This document shows, piece by piece, positions 42,908-52,512 of a DNA stretch of 64,000 nt. The position numbers and the translations under genes are program-made. The notes under the pieces are model-generated. The model searched no databases, was not told where the DNA came from, and saw only the letters and a program-made list of their open reading frames with translations. How positions within the stretch are numbered: position 1 is the stretch's first letter; each line of letters opens with the position of its first letter. This DNA is from Boseongicola sp. (lineage in GTDB: Bacteria > Pseudomonadota > Alphaproteobacteria > Rhodobacterales > Rhodobacteraceae): positions 3,109,932 to 3,173,931 of the forward strand of contig CP046179.1 of the NCBI GenBank assembly GCA_014075275.1, written 5' to 3'.

Positions 42908-43446
42908 ATCGGATTGACGAAACCAAGGAATTTGTGCCGGTCAGAATCGCGGTTCTGACTGTCAGTGACACGCGGACGACGGCGGATGATCGCTCGGGCG
43001 ATACGCTTGCCGGGCGGGTCAAAACGGCGGGGCATATTCTGGCCGCACGGGGCATAGTGCGGGATGATCGCACAGCAATTGCCAATCAATTGCGCGACTG
43101 GTGCGCCGATGACACGGTTGATGTGATCATCTCGACCGGTGGCACGGGGCTGACGGGTCGGGATGTCACGGTAGAGGCGCATCGCGACGTCTATGAAAAG
43201 GAAATCGAGGCGTTTGGCACTGTTTTCACCCATGTTTCTATGGCGAAAATCGGCACATCAGCGGTACAAAGCCGGGCTTGTGGTGGGGTTGCGAATGGCA
43301 CGTATCTGTTCGCTTTGCCGGGGTCTCCCGGAGCGTGCAAAGACGGTTGGGACGAGATTTTGGCGCCGCAATTGGATTATCGGCACCTTCCCTGCAACTT
43401 TGTGGAGATAATACCGCGTCTGGATGAACATCTGCGACGGAAGTAG
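42904..43446 (+). CDS. moaB: MoaB/MogA-type molybdopterin biosynthesis protein
   Basis: Acts in molybdenum cofactor synthesis (molybdopterin adenylylation in the MoaB/MogA fold). 180 residues. The fold's motifs are RIAVLTVSDTRTTADDRSGD (about residue 14), DVIISTGGTGLTGRDVT (about residue 74), and FALPGSPGACKDGWDEIL near the C-terminus. GTG start at 42904 is chosen from the GTGA overlap with the exporter gene. A molybdoenzyme (SoeA) is encoded about 13 kb away. Confidence 0.95.
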   Translation: MNRIDETKEFVPVRIAVLTVSDTRTTADDRSGDTLAGRVKTAGHILAARGIVRDDRTAIANQLRDWCADDTVDVIISTGGTGLTGRDVTVEAHRDVYEKEIEAFGTVFTHVSMAKIGTSAVQSRACGGVANGTYLFALPGSPGACKDGWDEILAPQLDYRHLPCNFVEIIPRLDEHLRRK

Positions 43447-43538
43447 CTGCGTATAACGTATAAGTGTCAGGGTTTTGCTATATTTCGGCACGACCTACAT
43501 AATAGCATGTTGGTTAAGATCACGCGGTTAGGATTTTT

Positions 43539-44999
43539 ATGCGGTTTCTTCGGCGATCTCTGATCGGTGTCTTCTTGATGGCGGTGACTTTCGGGTTGTT
43601 CGCCTGGGCGGGAAGCACGGTTTATGGCGCGTTGCAGACGCGCTGGGCGGACGAGCCCGGGCAAAGGCCCGCGCGCGAGCGCATTTTTGCGGCCAATGTG
43701 GTGACCCTGGCGCCCGAGACGATCCGGCCGGTGTTGGCCACCTTTGGCGAGGTGCGGTCACGCCGCACGCTGGAATTGCGCGCGGCGTCGGGTGGCGAGG
43801 TTATCTGGCTGAGCAAGGCTTTCGAAGAGGGCGGCGCGGTCGAGGTTGGCGCATTGCTGGCGCGGATTGATCCGGCGGACGCTGAAAGCGGGCTGGCGAC
43901 GGCAGAGGCTGATCTGTCCGAGGCAGAGGCGGATTTGCGCGAGGCGGAGCGGTCTTTGGACCTTGCGAGATTAGATATACTGGCAGCCGAAGATCAGGCG
44001 CGGCTTCGTGCCAACGCTTTGACCCGGCAACAGGATTTGGCGGAACGCGGTGTCGGGTCTGCGGCGGCTGTTGAGACAGCGGAACTGGCCTTGTCGTCAG
44101 CCAATCAGGCGGTTCTGGCCAAAAAGCAGGCCAAGGCGAATGGCGAGGCGCGGGTTGATCAGACCAAAACGGCCCTGGAGCGTCGCCGGATTGCCTTGGC
44201 AGAGGCCAAGCGCACGCTGGCCGAGACCGAAGTGCACGCCGAATTTGCAGGCGTCCTTAGCGATGTGTCTGCCGTGGTTGGCGGGTTGGTGTCGCCGAAT
44301 GAACGCCTTGCAGAACTCATTGACCCAACCGCGCTGGAAGTGTCGTTTCGGGTCTCGACGCCACAGTATACGCGATTGCTCAGCGAAAATGGCCGGTTGG
44401 TCGGGGCGGACGTGACCGCCTCGATTGATATTCTTGGCGTAGACTTGGAAGCCAAAGGCGTTGTCAGCCGCGAAAGTGGTGCGGTGGGGGCAGGGCAGAC
44501 CGGACGGCTGTTGTTTGCGCAGATCGAAGATGCGCCCGGGTTCCGGCCCGGTGATTTCGTGTCCGTTAAAATTGAAGAGCCCCCGTTGGAACGCGTCGTG
44601 CGTCTGCCCGCCTCGGCGGTGGATGCGGCTGGCACGGTTCTGGCGTTGGGCGACGAGGACCGGCTTGAAGCCGCAGACATTCAGGTGCTGCGCCGCGAGG
44701 GTGACGATGTGATCGTCCGGGTGCGTGGGCTGGTGGGTCGCGAGGTTGTGGCCGAACGCACCCCGCTTCTGGGCGCAGGTATCCGCATTCGTCCGATCCG
44801 CCCTGATGGTGCCGAGGAGACGCAGGAAGAGCCAGAAATGCTGGCGCTTGATCCCGAACGCCGCGCGCGTTTGGTGGCCTTTGTCGAGGGTAATGCCTTT
44901 ATGCCTGCCGAGGTCAAAACTCGCGTTCTGGCGCAATTGGCTGAAGATATGGTGCCTGCCCGTGTGGTCGAACGCATTGAAAGCCGGATGGGGGGCTAA
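43539..44999 (+). CDS. RND efflux periplasmic adaptor (membrane fusion) protein
   Basis: HlyD/AcrA-type adaptor of 486 residues linking an inner-membrane RND pump to the outer envelope. The N-terminal transmembrane helix is RSLIGVFLMAVTFGLFAWAG. Lipoyl-domain halves flank a long alpha-hairpin coiled coil rich in Ala/Glu (about residues 120-225), followed by beta-barrel (LSDVSAVVGGLVSPNERLAEL) and membrane-proximal domains. The C-terminal 50-60 residues are Pro/Arg-rich and extra to the family core. Followed by the pump gene after a repeat-containing 110-base gap. Substrate unknown. Confidence 0.92.
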   Translation: MRFLRRSLIGVFLMAVTFGLFAWAGSTVYGALQTRWADEPGQRPARERIFAANVVTLAPETIRPVLATFGEVRSRRTLELRAASGGEVIWLSKAFEEGGAVEVGALLARIDPADAESGLATAEADLSEAEADLREAERSLDLARLDILAAEDQARLRANALTRQQDLAERGVGSAAAVETAELALSSANQAVLAKKQAKANGEARVDQTKTALERRRIALAEAKRTLAETEVHAEFAGVLSDVSAVVGGLVSPNERLAELIDPTALEVSFRVSTPQYTRLLSENGRLVGADVTASIDILGVDLEAKGVVSRESGAVGAGQTGRLLFAQIEDAPGFRPGDFVSVKIEEPPLERVVRLPASAVDAAGTVLALGDEDRLEAADIQVLRREGDDVIVRVRGLVGREVVAERTPLLGAGIRIRPIRPDGAEETQEEPEMLALDPERRARLVAFVEGNAFMPAEVKTRVLAQLAEDMVPARVVERIESRMGG

Positions 45000-45026
45000 T
45001 GTGATGTTCTCCAAGCCTCAAAAGAT

Positions 45027-45083
45027 CTTCTTCTGTTCAAAAATACTCCGGGGGACGCGCAAAGCGCGGGGGGCAGCGCCCCC
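45027..45083 (+). repeat. intergenic core + GC hairpin repeat, copy B
   Basis: Core CTTCTTCTGTTCAAAAATAC starting at 45027, then TCCGGGGG, hairpin CGCGC-AAA-GCGCG (45056-45068) and hairpin GGGGGC-AGC-GCCCCC (45069-45083). It is nearly the same as copy A at 24297-24366. It lies between the adaptor and pump genes of the RND pair. Confidence 0.8.
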
Positions 45084-45110
45084 ATCGGATCCCGTTAGGG
45101 CAATCTGATT

Positions 45111-48100
45111 ATGGCCCGCGATCTGTCCAAAGCCGCTGGCGGCGTCCTGTCCTATTTTACCCGGCACAGAACCGTGGCGAACCTGCTTCTGGTTCTGTTG
45201 TTGCTGGCGGGACTCTATGCGATCCCGAAGATGCGGGCGCAGTTCTTCCCTGACATCGTGGTCGACGACATCACCATTCAAGTCGCATGGGATGGGGCAG
45301 GGGCGGAAGACGTTGATCTGGCCGTGGTGCAGGTGCTGGAACCTGCGTTGCAGGACGTCGATGGCGTCATTGAAAGCTCGTCGCGGTCGCGCGAGGGCGG
45401 CGCGACCATCTGGCTGGAGTTCGAACCGGATTGGGATATGTCTCAGGCCGCGAACGATGTGGAAACCGCGCTGGAAGGCGTGACAAACCTGCCAGAAGAT
45501 GCCGAAGACCCGGAAATTCGGCGCAGTCGCTGGTCGGACCGTGTCACGGACGTGGTGATCACCGGCCCTGTGGGCGTCGATCAACTGGCGAATTTCGCCG
45601 ATGAATTTGTGGCGCGCCTGTTTGCCGAAGGCGTGACGCGCACCACGATCCGTGGACTGGCCGCGCCTGAAACCATTGTCGAAGTCACTTCGCTTGACCT
45701 CATACGGCACGATATCTCGATGCAGGAGATTTCAGCCGCCATCGCCGAAGAGGCGGAGGCTGATCCGGCAGGCGATGTCAGCGGTTCAGCGCGGGTGCGC
45801 ACCGGTGTTGCCAAGCGCAGTGCCGGGCAGATTTCGGATATCATCTTGCGTTCGAACCAGGACGGCACTCAGTTGACGGTGGGCGACGTGGCCCTCGTCA
45901 GGGTCGAGGGCGCTGACCGCGACCGGGCCTATTACGTCGGCCCGGATCCAGCGATTTCCGTGCGAGTCGACCGATCAGCCCGTGGTGATGCAATCCGTAT
46001 GCAGGCGCAGGTGGAAAAAGTCGCCGAGGAAATGGAACTGACCCTGCCGGAAGGTGTGCAGATCAACCTGATCCGCACTTTGGCGGAGTCTATCACCGCG
46101 CGTCTGAATATCCTGTTGGATAACGGCCTGTTGGGCCTTGGTTTGGTGGTCGCGCTGTTGTTTCTGTTCCTGAACGCCCGCACGGCGTTCTGGGTTGCCG
46201 CCGGAATTCCCGTGGCGATGACGGCGGCGATTGCCATGATGTATATGGCCGGGCTGACGCTGAATATGGTGTCGCTTTTTGCGCTGATCATTACGTTGGG
46301 CATCGTGGTGGACGACGCGATTGTGGTGGGTGAGCATGCCGATTTCCGTGCGCGCCGTCTGGGCGAAGACCCGGTGACGGCGGCTGAAAACGCCGCGCGC
46401 CGGATGTTTACGCCGGTTTTTGCGGCCACCATCACCACGATCATCGCTTTTTTCGGGCTGATTGCAGTTGGTGGCCGGTTCGGTGATTTGATCTCTGATA
46501 TTCCGTTTACCGTGATCGTTGTTCTGATTGCCTCGCTGGTGGAATGCTTTTTGATTCTACCGCACCATTTGAGCCACGCCCTGACCCATACCGCCAAGGA
46601 ACACTGGTATGACTGGCCCTCGCGAAAGGTGAACATTGGGTTCCGCAGGGTGCGTGAAACGTTGTTCCGCCCGATGATGGCCGGAGTGGTCTGGGCGCGC
46701 TATCCGGTGATTGCCGGGGTGGTGCTGATCCTTGCCAGCCAGGCCGCGCTGTTCATCAAAGGCGATGTGCAATGGCGGTTCTTCAACGCGCCCGAGCGCA
46801 GTTCGGTCACCGGCAACTTCGCCATGGTGCCCGGCGCCACCCGTGAAGACACCGTTGAAGTCATGCGCACTTTGCAAAAGACGGTTGAAGATCTGGGGGC
46901 CGAATACGAGGCCGAACACGGCCGCAGTCCGATCCTGTATGCGTTGGCGGAAATCGGTGGCACCTCGGGCCGGGGTCTGGCGGGGCAAGAGACCAAGGAA
47001 AGCTATCAGCTTGGTTCGATTGCAATCGAATTGATCGACGCCGATCTGCGTCCCTATTCCAGCTTCGCCTTTGTCGCCGATCTGCAGGACGCCGTGCCGC
47101 GTCACCCGATGTTGGAAACGATCAGCTTTCGCGGCTGGCGGTCTGGCCCCGGTGGCGATGCCATCGATATCGAACTTTCGGGCTCCAGTTCTGACACCCT
47201 GAAGGCGGCGGCAGAGTCGTTGAAAACGCAATTGTCGCGCTACGGCGAGGTGTCGGCGCTGGAAGACAATCTGGCTTATGACAAAGAAGAACTGGTGTTG
47301 GAACTGACCCCCCAGGGGCAGGCTTTGGGGATCACCATTGATGATTTGGGGCGCACGTTGCGCGCCCGGTTGAACGGGTTAGAGGCCGCAAGTTTCCCTG
47401 ACGGACCACGCTCGGCCACTATCCGCGTTGAGTTACCAGCCGGTGAACTGACGGCGGATTTCCTGGACCGGATGTTGATGCGGACAGGCGCAGGCGCACC
47501 TGGCGAAGGAGTCTATGTGCCGCTTGCAGATATCGTGACGGTCGAGCGCCGCACCGGTTTCTCGACCGTGCGGCGCGAGAACGGCTTGCGCGTGGTTTCG
47601 GTCACCGGAGATCTCAGTGAAGATGATCCGGCGCGCGCCGAAGAAATTTCAACAGAAATTGCCGAATTGACCCTGCCGAAATTGCAGGAAGACTTCGGTA
47701 TTTCGACCCGCATGGCTGGATTGGCCGAAGACGAACGCAACTTCCTGTCCGACGCCCTGACCGGTTTGATCCTGTGTCTGGCGGGTATCTACATCACGCT
47801 GTCCTGGGTGTTTTCAAGCTGGTCGCGCCCGATGATCGTGATGGCGATTATCCCATTCGGTTTAGTCGGAACTATCTGGGGGCATAACTTCTGGGACGTG
47901 CCGCTGTCGATGTTCTCGGTTGTTGGGTTGATCGGAATGGTCGGGATTATCATCAACGATTCCATAGTATTGGTCACAACGGTTGATGAATACGCGGAGG
48001 ATCGCGGGCTGATTCCAGCGATCATCGACGGGGCTTGCGACCGATTGCGCCCTGTCATGCTGACGACATTGACCACGGTCTTGGGGCTGACACCGTTGCT

Positions 48101-48494
48101 TTACGAAAGCTCGCAACAGGCGCAGTTTTTGAAACCCACGGTGATCACTCTGGTTTACGGGTTGGGCTTCGGTTTGGTGCTGGTTCTGCTGGTGGTCCCT
48201 GCCTTGCTGGCCATCGGCCACGATCTGGGCCGCAACATCCGCGCCGCACGCCGGGGTCTCGCGGGCCGTGCACCGGGTCTTCAGGGCGCGTTGGGTGTGG
48301 CCGGTCTGGCCGCTGCGGGCTGGTTCGCCGTCACGATGGGTGCAGTCATGATGACCGGAGCGTTGCCCGTGGCCCTGGGTTCTGGTGCTTCGATGGCCAT
48401 GGCGTTTGGGTTATTTGTCGGTGGTGTCGCCGCGATCACACTTCTGGTCTGGATTGCCGCGGCGGTGCGAATAGCCCGGCGCTTGCAAACCTAG
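45111..48494 (+). CDS. RND-family efflux pump, inner-membrane permease
   Basis: Proton-driven exporter of 1127 residues with 12 transmembrane helices and two large periplasmic loops. TM1 is near residue 25 (TVANLLLVLLLLAGLYAIP). The TM4 proton-relay pair Asp-Asp is in LGIVVDDAIVVGEHADF (about residue 405), and the matching TM10 segment GMVGIIINDSIVLV is near residue 945. The C-terminal 70 residues add an extra hydrophobic part (LVWIAAAVRIARRLQT). It pairs with the adaptor gene upstream; no outer-membrane TolC partner is encoded here. The stop codon lies in a CTAG palindrome shared with the convergent neighbour. Confidence 0.94.
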   Translation: MARDLSKAAGGVLSYFTRHRTVANLLLVLLLLAGLYAIPKMRAQFFPDIVVDDITIQVAWDGAGAEDVDLAVVQVLEPALQDVDGVIESSSRSREGGATIWLEFEPDWDMSQAANDVETALEGVTNLPEDAEDPEIRRSRWSDRVTDVVITGPVGVDQLANFADEFVARLFAEGVTRTTIRGLAAPETIVEVTSLDLIRHDISMQEISAAIAEEAEADPAGDVSGSARVRTGVAKRSAGQISDIILRSNQDGTQLTVGDVALVRVEGADRDRAYYVGPDPAISVRVDRSARGDAIRMQAQVEKVAEEMELTLPEGVQINLIRTLAESITARLNILLDNGLLGLGLVVALLFLFLNARTAFWVAAGIPVAMTAAIAMMYMAGLTLNMVSLFALIITLGIVVDDAIVVGEHADFRARRLGEDPVTAAENAARRMFTPVFAATITTIIAFFGLIAVGGRFGDLISDIPFTVIVVLIASLVECFLILPHHLSHALTHTAKEHWYDWPSRKVNIGFRRVRETLFRPMMAGVVWARYPVIAGVVLILASQAALFIKGDVQWRFFNAPERSSVTGNFAMVPGATREDTVEVMRTLQKTVEDLGAEYEAEHGRSPILYALAEIGGTSGRGLAGQETKESYQLGSIAIELIDADLRPYSSFAFVADLQDAVPRHPMLETISFRGWRSGPGGDAIDIELSGSSSDTLKAAAESLKTQLSRYGEVSALEDNLAYDKEELVLELTPQGQALGITIDDLGRTLRARLNGLEAASFPDGPRSATIRVELPAGELTADFLDRMLMRTGAGAPGEGVYVPLADIVTVERRTGFSTVRRENGLRVVSVTGDLSEDDPARAEEISTEIAELTLPKLQEDFGISTRMAGLAEDERNFLSDALTGLILCLAGIYITLSWVFSSWSRPMIVMAIIPFGLVGTIWGHNFWDVPLSMFSVVGLIGMVGIIINDSIVLVTTVDEYAEDRGLIPAIIDGACDRLRPVMLTTLTTVLGLTPLLYESSQQAQFLKPTVITLVYGLGFGLVLVLLVVPALLAIGHDLGRNIRAARRGLAGRAPGLQGALGVAGLAAAGWFAVTMGAVMMTGALPVALGSGASMAMAFGLFVGGVAAITLLVWIAAAVRIARRLQT

Positions 48495-49297
48495 CGACAG
48501 CCTTGCAAATCGACCGCGTGGCCACCACCGAACACGGTCAGTCGAACGTCCTGTCGCGCAAGTGCAAAAGGCCGGGCATCGGGCGGAACTATCTCGGCCT
48601 CAGCAACCAGATAGTTGCCTTCGCGGCGGGTCGTCGCCTCGGATATCCAAATTTCGCGATCGGGCAATTCGATCACTGCTGCTTCGATTCGTCCCAGCGC
48701 TGGCAATTCGACCTTCGCGGTCAGGCGCAGCCCATCGCTGATTGGTACGATGTCACAGGCAACCCTGCCGGCACGGGCTTCGCGCGGGGTCAGTGGGCGG
48801 TCCGCGTGGGCAGCGGTAATGGTGTGGGTAGGCGTTGTGTGGCTGTTTCCTAGGTCAGCATTAATCCTGAAATCCATGGGAATGCAGATATCCTCGCAAA
48901 CACCGATCGTCACCTCGCCCTTAAGGGAAACGGTTTCAGCGTTCTTGGGAACATGCAGCGTTAGCGGGAAAACCACCTGGTTCTCATAGCCAATCGAGCG
49001 CATTCCATTGTCAACAAAGACATCAGGAACCGGGAAGTCGACAGTGACATTTGAAATGTTGCGCGAGGCAGACCAGTCAAACACCGGCGGAATTCCAGCA
49101 GCGCCGGGAGTACGCCAATAAGTCTTCCACCCGGGTGCCAGAGTGATCGAAAGGGCTGCATGGTGATATCCGTCCGCAGTGCGCCATCCCGGCAGGATTT
49201 CTGCCACAGCGATGTTTTCCGGCAGATGCCCTTGTGCAAGTGCTCCGGTGGCAGTGGTGCAGGCCAAAACGGCAAGAAGGTTACGAACTTTCAACAT
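48491..49297 (-). CDS. periplasmic DsbD-like N-terminal domain protein
   Basis: An exported protein of 268 residues with signal peptide MLKVRNLLAVLACTTATGALA. The body resembles the thiol-reducing N-terminal domain of DsbD/ScsB (PF11412): LSITLAPGWKTYWRTPGAAGIPPVFDW at about residues 50-76 (shown in part) and the redox CxxxC segment VTIGVCEDICIPM (Cys138/Cys142 approximately). No transmembrane or thioredoxin domain follows, so this is a stand-alone domain. It may receive electrons from a DsbD/CcdA-type carrier in cytochrome-c or copper handling. Convergent with the RND pump gene; the stop codons overlap. Confidence 0.85.
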   Translation of the reverse strand: MLKVRNLLAVLACTTATGALAQGHLPENIAVAEILPGWRTADGYHHAALSITLAPGWKTYWRTPGAAGIPPVFDWSASRNISNVTVDFPVPDVFVDNGMRSIGYENQVVFPLTLHVPKNAETVSLKGEVTIGVCEDICIPMDFRINADLGNSHTTPTHTITAAHADRPLTPREARAGRVACDIVPISDGLRLTAKVELPALGRIEAAVIELPDREIWISEATTRREGNYLVAEAEIVPPDARPFALARQDVRLTVFGGGHAVDLQGCR

Positions 49298-49409
49298 GGC
49301 CCTCAGTTAAGCGTCGTCTGCGTCGTTTGGAAATCACATTCCGGTAATCCTTTGTGACTGTGGTTTACCTGCCCTTGATGGAATGGGTGGCATAGATCAT
49401 CTATGAGTC

Positions 49410-49982
49410 ATGAGTTCAGCCGATATGACATCGCTTGAAGGCAAGTTGTTGATCGCCATGCCTGGCATGGGCGATCCTCGCTTTGAACACAGTGTCATCT
49501 TTCTGTGCGCCCATTCCGACGATGGGGCGCTGGGGCTGATCGTCAACAAGCCTACGCCCGAACTAACGTTTTCATCGCTTTTGGATCAGCTGGGGTTGAA
49601 CTCGGACAAGTCATCACGCGATATTCGCGTGCATTTTGGTGGCCCGGTCGAGAACGCGCGTGGTTTCGTGCTGCATTCGGGGGACTACGATTCCAACGAT
49701 GCGACGCTTGAAGTGAATGATACATTCGGCATGACCACGACGATTGATGTGCTTGAAGAACTGGCGCGCGGCGAGGGGCCGAACTCGGCTCTGCTGGCGC
49801 TTGGCTATTCCGGTTGGGGGCCGGGCCAGCTCGAAGGTGAGATCATGCAAAATGGCTGGCTGACGTGTGATGCATCGTCCGAGCTGGTTTTCAACGGGGA
49901 TGACGAGTCAAAATGGAGCGCCGCACTGGCGACGTTGGGTGTCGATCCGTTGACCCTGTCCGCAGAGGCCGGTCGCGCCTAA
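49410..49982 (+). CDS. UPF0301/YqgE (AlgH-like) protein
   Basis: A 190-residue cytosolic protein of the YqgE/AlgH family, structurally known but of unproven function. Typical features: [38 protein letters not shown] near the N-terminus ([13 protein letters not shown] is diagnostic) and [14 protein letters not shown] at about residue 132. ATG 49410 precedes an alternative at 49425 (MTSLEGKLL), which also fits the family. Convergent with the carboxypeptidase gene, with a repeat in between. Confidence 0.95.
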   Translation: MSSADMTSLEGKLLIAMPGMGDPRFEHSVIFLCAHSDDGALGLIVNKPTPELTFSSLLDQLGLNSDKSSRDIRVHFGGPVENARGFVLHSGDYDSNDATLEVNDTFGMTTTIDVLEELARGEGPNSALLALGYSGWGPGQLEGEIMQNGWLTCDASSELVFNGDDESKWSAALATLGVDPLTLSAEAGRA

Positions 49983-49996
49983 GCTCCACCTTGCGT

Positions 49997-50066
49997 CCTT
50001 CTTCTGTCTAAAAATACTTAACCGCGTTGGCGAAAGCCAACGCGCGGGTCGATGCGCCGGAGGCGC
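49997..50066 (+). repeat. intergenic core + hairpin repeat, copy D
   Basis: Core CCTTCTTCTGTCTAAAAATA at 49997-50016 continuing CTTA. Next is hairpin GCGTTGGC-GAAA-GCCAACGC (50024-50043), an 8-bp stem with a GNRA tetraloop, and hairpin TGCGCC-GG-(A)GGCGCA around 50053-50066. It sits between convergent yqgE and the carboxypeptidase gene, so it may also help end transcripts. Confidence 0.75.
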
Positions 50067-50105
50067 AGCGAAAAAGAGGAGCTTGGTTGGGGTGATGGCT
50101 AAGCT

Positions 50106-51557
50106 TTAGCCCGGTCCAACGGGCAGACAGTTCATATTCTGGGCCAGAAGACGGCGGCAGGCCAGTTCGGCTTTCTCTTCGGACAGGCCGACGAAATTCG
50201 CTTCATAGCCTTTCGAGCTGTGTACAACTTTGCGCAACGCCGTGTCCAAAGTGCCAAGCTCGACCAATGCCGTTTGCAACAGCATCTTTTCGGCCTCGTG
50301 ACGCGATGCAAACCGGCCAACGTTTATGGCCCAGTGACGTCCGCCCGAGGTGGACATGCGCGTAACAACCACTTGTTCGGACCGCGTGACTTCTTCGGAT
50401 TCTGCGGTGCGCTCGGCAAAGGCAACAGGCCGCGGAGGTGGGCTGACCAAAGCGGCGGCGAGGGAGGCGGCCAGAACAGGCGATGGGACAGCAGAACTGC
50501 CTTCAGCAACTACTTCAGCGGTTTTTTCGGCGTCCGGTGTGGCGACTTCGGCGAGAACATCGCTGATGCCTGCCTGCATGGCGATCAGAACATCGGCGTC
50601 AGGTTCCGGCAATGGCCGTTCCAGCGGGCGTGGGCTTTTCGCAATCAGGCCAGAGGCGCGCACGACCTTGCCCGTTGAATTCTCACTGGCGCCTTCAGCC
50701 AGAAGGATCGGGCGCTTGGGCTTTCTGACTGCAACGCGGCTGGGCGCGCGATCAAATCCCATGTCCAGCAATTCGGCCACACGGGCGTTGCGCCAGGCGG
50801 TCGAGCGGCCACCAAATACCGTCGCGATGATCCGTTCATTGCCACGTTCGGCGGAGGCCACAAGGTTATAGCCAGCCGCGCGGGTGTAACCCGTTTTGAT
50901 CCCGTCCGCGCCACGATAGCCATTCAGCAAGCGACGGTTGGTGTTGCGCACAGATTTGATGCCTGCGCTGGTCGATTTGCGGGAAAACAGGTTGTAGTAG
51001 TCGCGGTGGTCGTAAAACAGATGCCGTCCAAGCCGCGTCATGTCGCGGGCCGTGGACAGATGGCCCGACTCAGTCAGCCCGTGGGCGTTCTTGAACGTGG
51101 TGTTCGACATGCCCAGGGCTTTGGCCATGCGGTTCATCCGGCGGGCAAAGGCCGCCTCGCTGCCGGAAATTGCTTCGCCCAATGCCGTCGCGGCATCGTT
51201 GGCGGATTTTACGGCAGCCGCGCGGATAAGATAGCGCAGCTGGATTTTAGACCCTGCCCGCAGACCCAATTTCGATGGCGGTTCGGATGCAGCTTTTTTG
51301 GATATCAGAACTTTGGTGTCCAGACTGATTTCGCCCTTTTCGATTGCGTCAAACACCACATAAAGCGTCATCATCTTGGTCAGCGAAGCCGGATGCAGTC
51401 GGGTATCTGCGTTGCGCGAATGCAGAACCTTGCCGGACCGGGCGTCAATGACCATGGCGGCATAGGGGGCTGCCATAGCAACGCTGCCCGACGCCAAAAG
51501 GCCGACGAAAAATAAAACGGATACGAAATTGCGCGCGACCTGACGGATCGTCACCAC
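50106..51557 (-). CDS. D-alanyl-D-alanine carboxypeptidase with C-terminal SPOR domain
   Basis: Class S11 penicillin-binding protein that trims peptidoglycan stem peptides in the periplasm. 483 residues: signal peptide (FVSVLFFVGLLASGSVAMAA), catalytic SxxK at Ser58-Lys61 (PASLTKMM), SxN in KSANDAATAL, and KTG in DGIKTGYT. A Pro/Ala-rich linker follows, then a C-terminal SPOR domain (HWAINVGRFASRHEAEKMLLQ, about residues 405-480) that in other proteins binds denuded glycan at the septum. This points to division-site remodelling. Start is GTG 51557; no ATG is available nearby. Confidence 0.95.
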   Translation of the reverse strand: MVTIRQVARNFVSVLFFVGLLASGSVAMAAPYAAMVIDARSGKVLHSRNADTRLHPASLTKMMTLYVVFDAIEKGEISLDTKVLISKKAASEPPSKLGLRAGSKIQLRYLIRAAAVKSANDAATALGEAISGSEAAFARRMNRMAKALGMSNTTFKNAHGLTESGHLSTARDMTRLGRHLFYDHRDYYNLFSRKSTSAGIKSVRNTNRRLLNGYRGADGIKTGYTRAAGYNLVASAERGNERIIATVFGGRSTAWRNARVAELLDMGFDRAPSRVAVRKPKRPILLAEGASENSTGKVVRASGLIAKSPRPLERPLPEPDADVLIAMQAGISDVLAEVATPDAEKTAEVVAEGSSAVPSPVLAASLAAALVSPPPRPVAFAERTAESEEVTRSEQVVVTRMSTSGGRHWAINVGRFASRHEAEKMLLQTALVELGTLDTALRKVVHSSKGYEANFVGLSEEKAELACRRLLAQNMNCLPVGPG

Positions 51558-51718
51558 ACTGCCCTTTACTCTGCCTCAGACCCTGATCTTTGCCGCCAGG
51601 TGTCATCAATTCGCAAACCCTAGCACGGCCTAACTCATCGGAAAACAATGAATTTTCGGTCAATTCGAGGTCTTTTTAAGGCAAAAGCTATATAGTGTGG
51701 CATTGAGGCTTCTGGCTA

Positions 51719-52419
51719 CTATATGCTGTGTTCGATCTCGGCGATTATTCGCGGCAACTCGTCGAAACGCGCGATCTTGCGGAAGCGATCATGGCCGGTC
51801 GGGGCTTCGGCCGCTTCGATCTCCCAGGTCATTCCATGGGGCACATAGATACCCCATCCGCCAGCCTCGATAACTGGATTTACGTCTGATTTCAGCGAGT
51901 TACCGGCCATCAATGCCGCCGTTGGTTGGGTCTATGCCGTGTAAAAATCTCGGCATAGACCGGCGCGGTCTTTTCAGACACGATCTCGACCCCGTCAAAG
52001 TGTTCGCCCAGTCCCGACTGCGCAATTTTACGTTCCTGATCCAGCAAATCGCCCTTGGTGATCAGCAACAGCCGGTATCTTCCGGCCAGCGCATCAACGG
52101 TTTCTTCGACCCCCGGAAGCAATTCAATGGGGTGGGCCAGCATTTCCTGACCCGTTGCGATGATCTCGCGCACCACATGGCCGGGCACCTTATTTTCGGT
52201 TACATCCAGCGCGGTTTCGATCATCGACAGCATGAAGCCTTTGATGCCAAAGCCATAATGGCCGATGTTCTCACGCTCGAACGCGAGCAAACGTTCTGCC
52301 AGATGGTCCTTTTCCGCGTAGTCAGCCAACAATTCGGTAAAATGCGCTTCGGTCATTTTAAAGAAACGTTCGTTGTGCCAAAGCGTGTCGTCGGCATCGA
52401 AACAAAGCGTGGTTAACAT
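51719..52419 (-). pseudogene. HAD-family hydrolase, frame broken near the 3' end
   Basis: The first frame (from ATG 52419) encodes HAD motif I CFDADDTLWHNE, motif II in LLLITKGDLLDQE and the lysine of motif III in VSEKTAPVYAEIF, then goes astray at TRHRPNQRRH and stops at 51910. The missing end (MAGNSLKSDVNPVIEAGGWGI, the motif IV segment GNSLKSD) continues in another frame from about 51913 to 51719. The family's expected join reads roughly TRHGIDPTxAAxMAGNS, so several bases appear lost or added near 51915-51945, exactly at a perfect 11-bp inverted repeat. A sequencing error is the alternative. Intact relatives dephosphorylate small substrates; the target is unknown. Confidence 0.82.
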
Positions 52420-52512
52420 GGTGTTCTTCACTCCGGCGGCGATCCGCCCTTTTCATGCGCCCATAAACGCATATATTGTGCGATCTAGCCAACCATCCAG
52501 AGACGGACAACC

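Noticed and set aside
43450-43463. Tandem heptamer CGTATAA before the RND adaptor gene
   Set aside because: Two copies of 7 bases are too short to claim as an operator.
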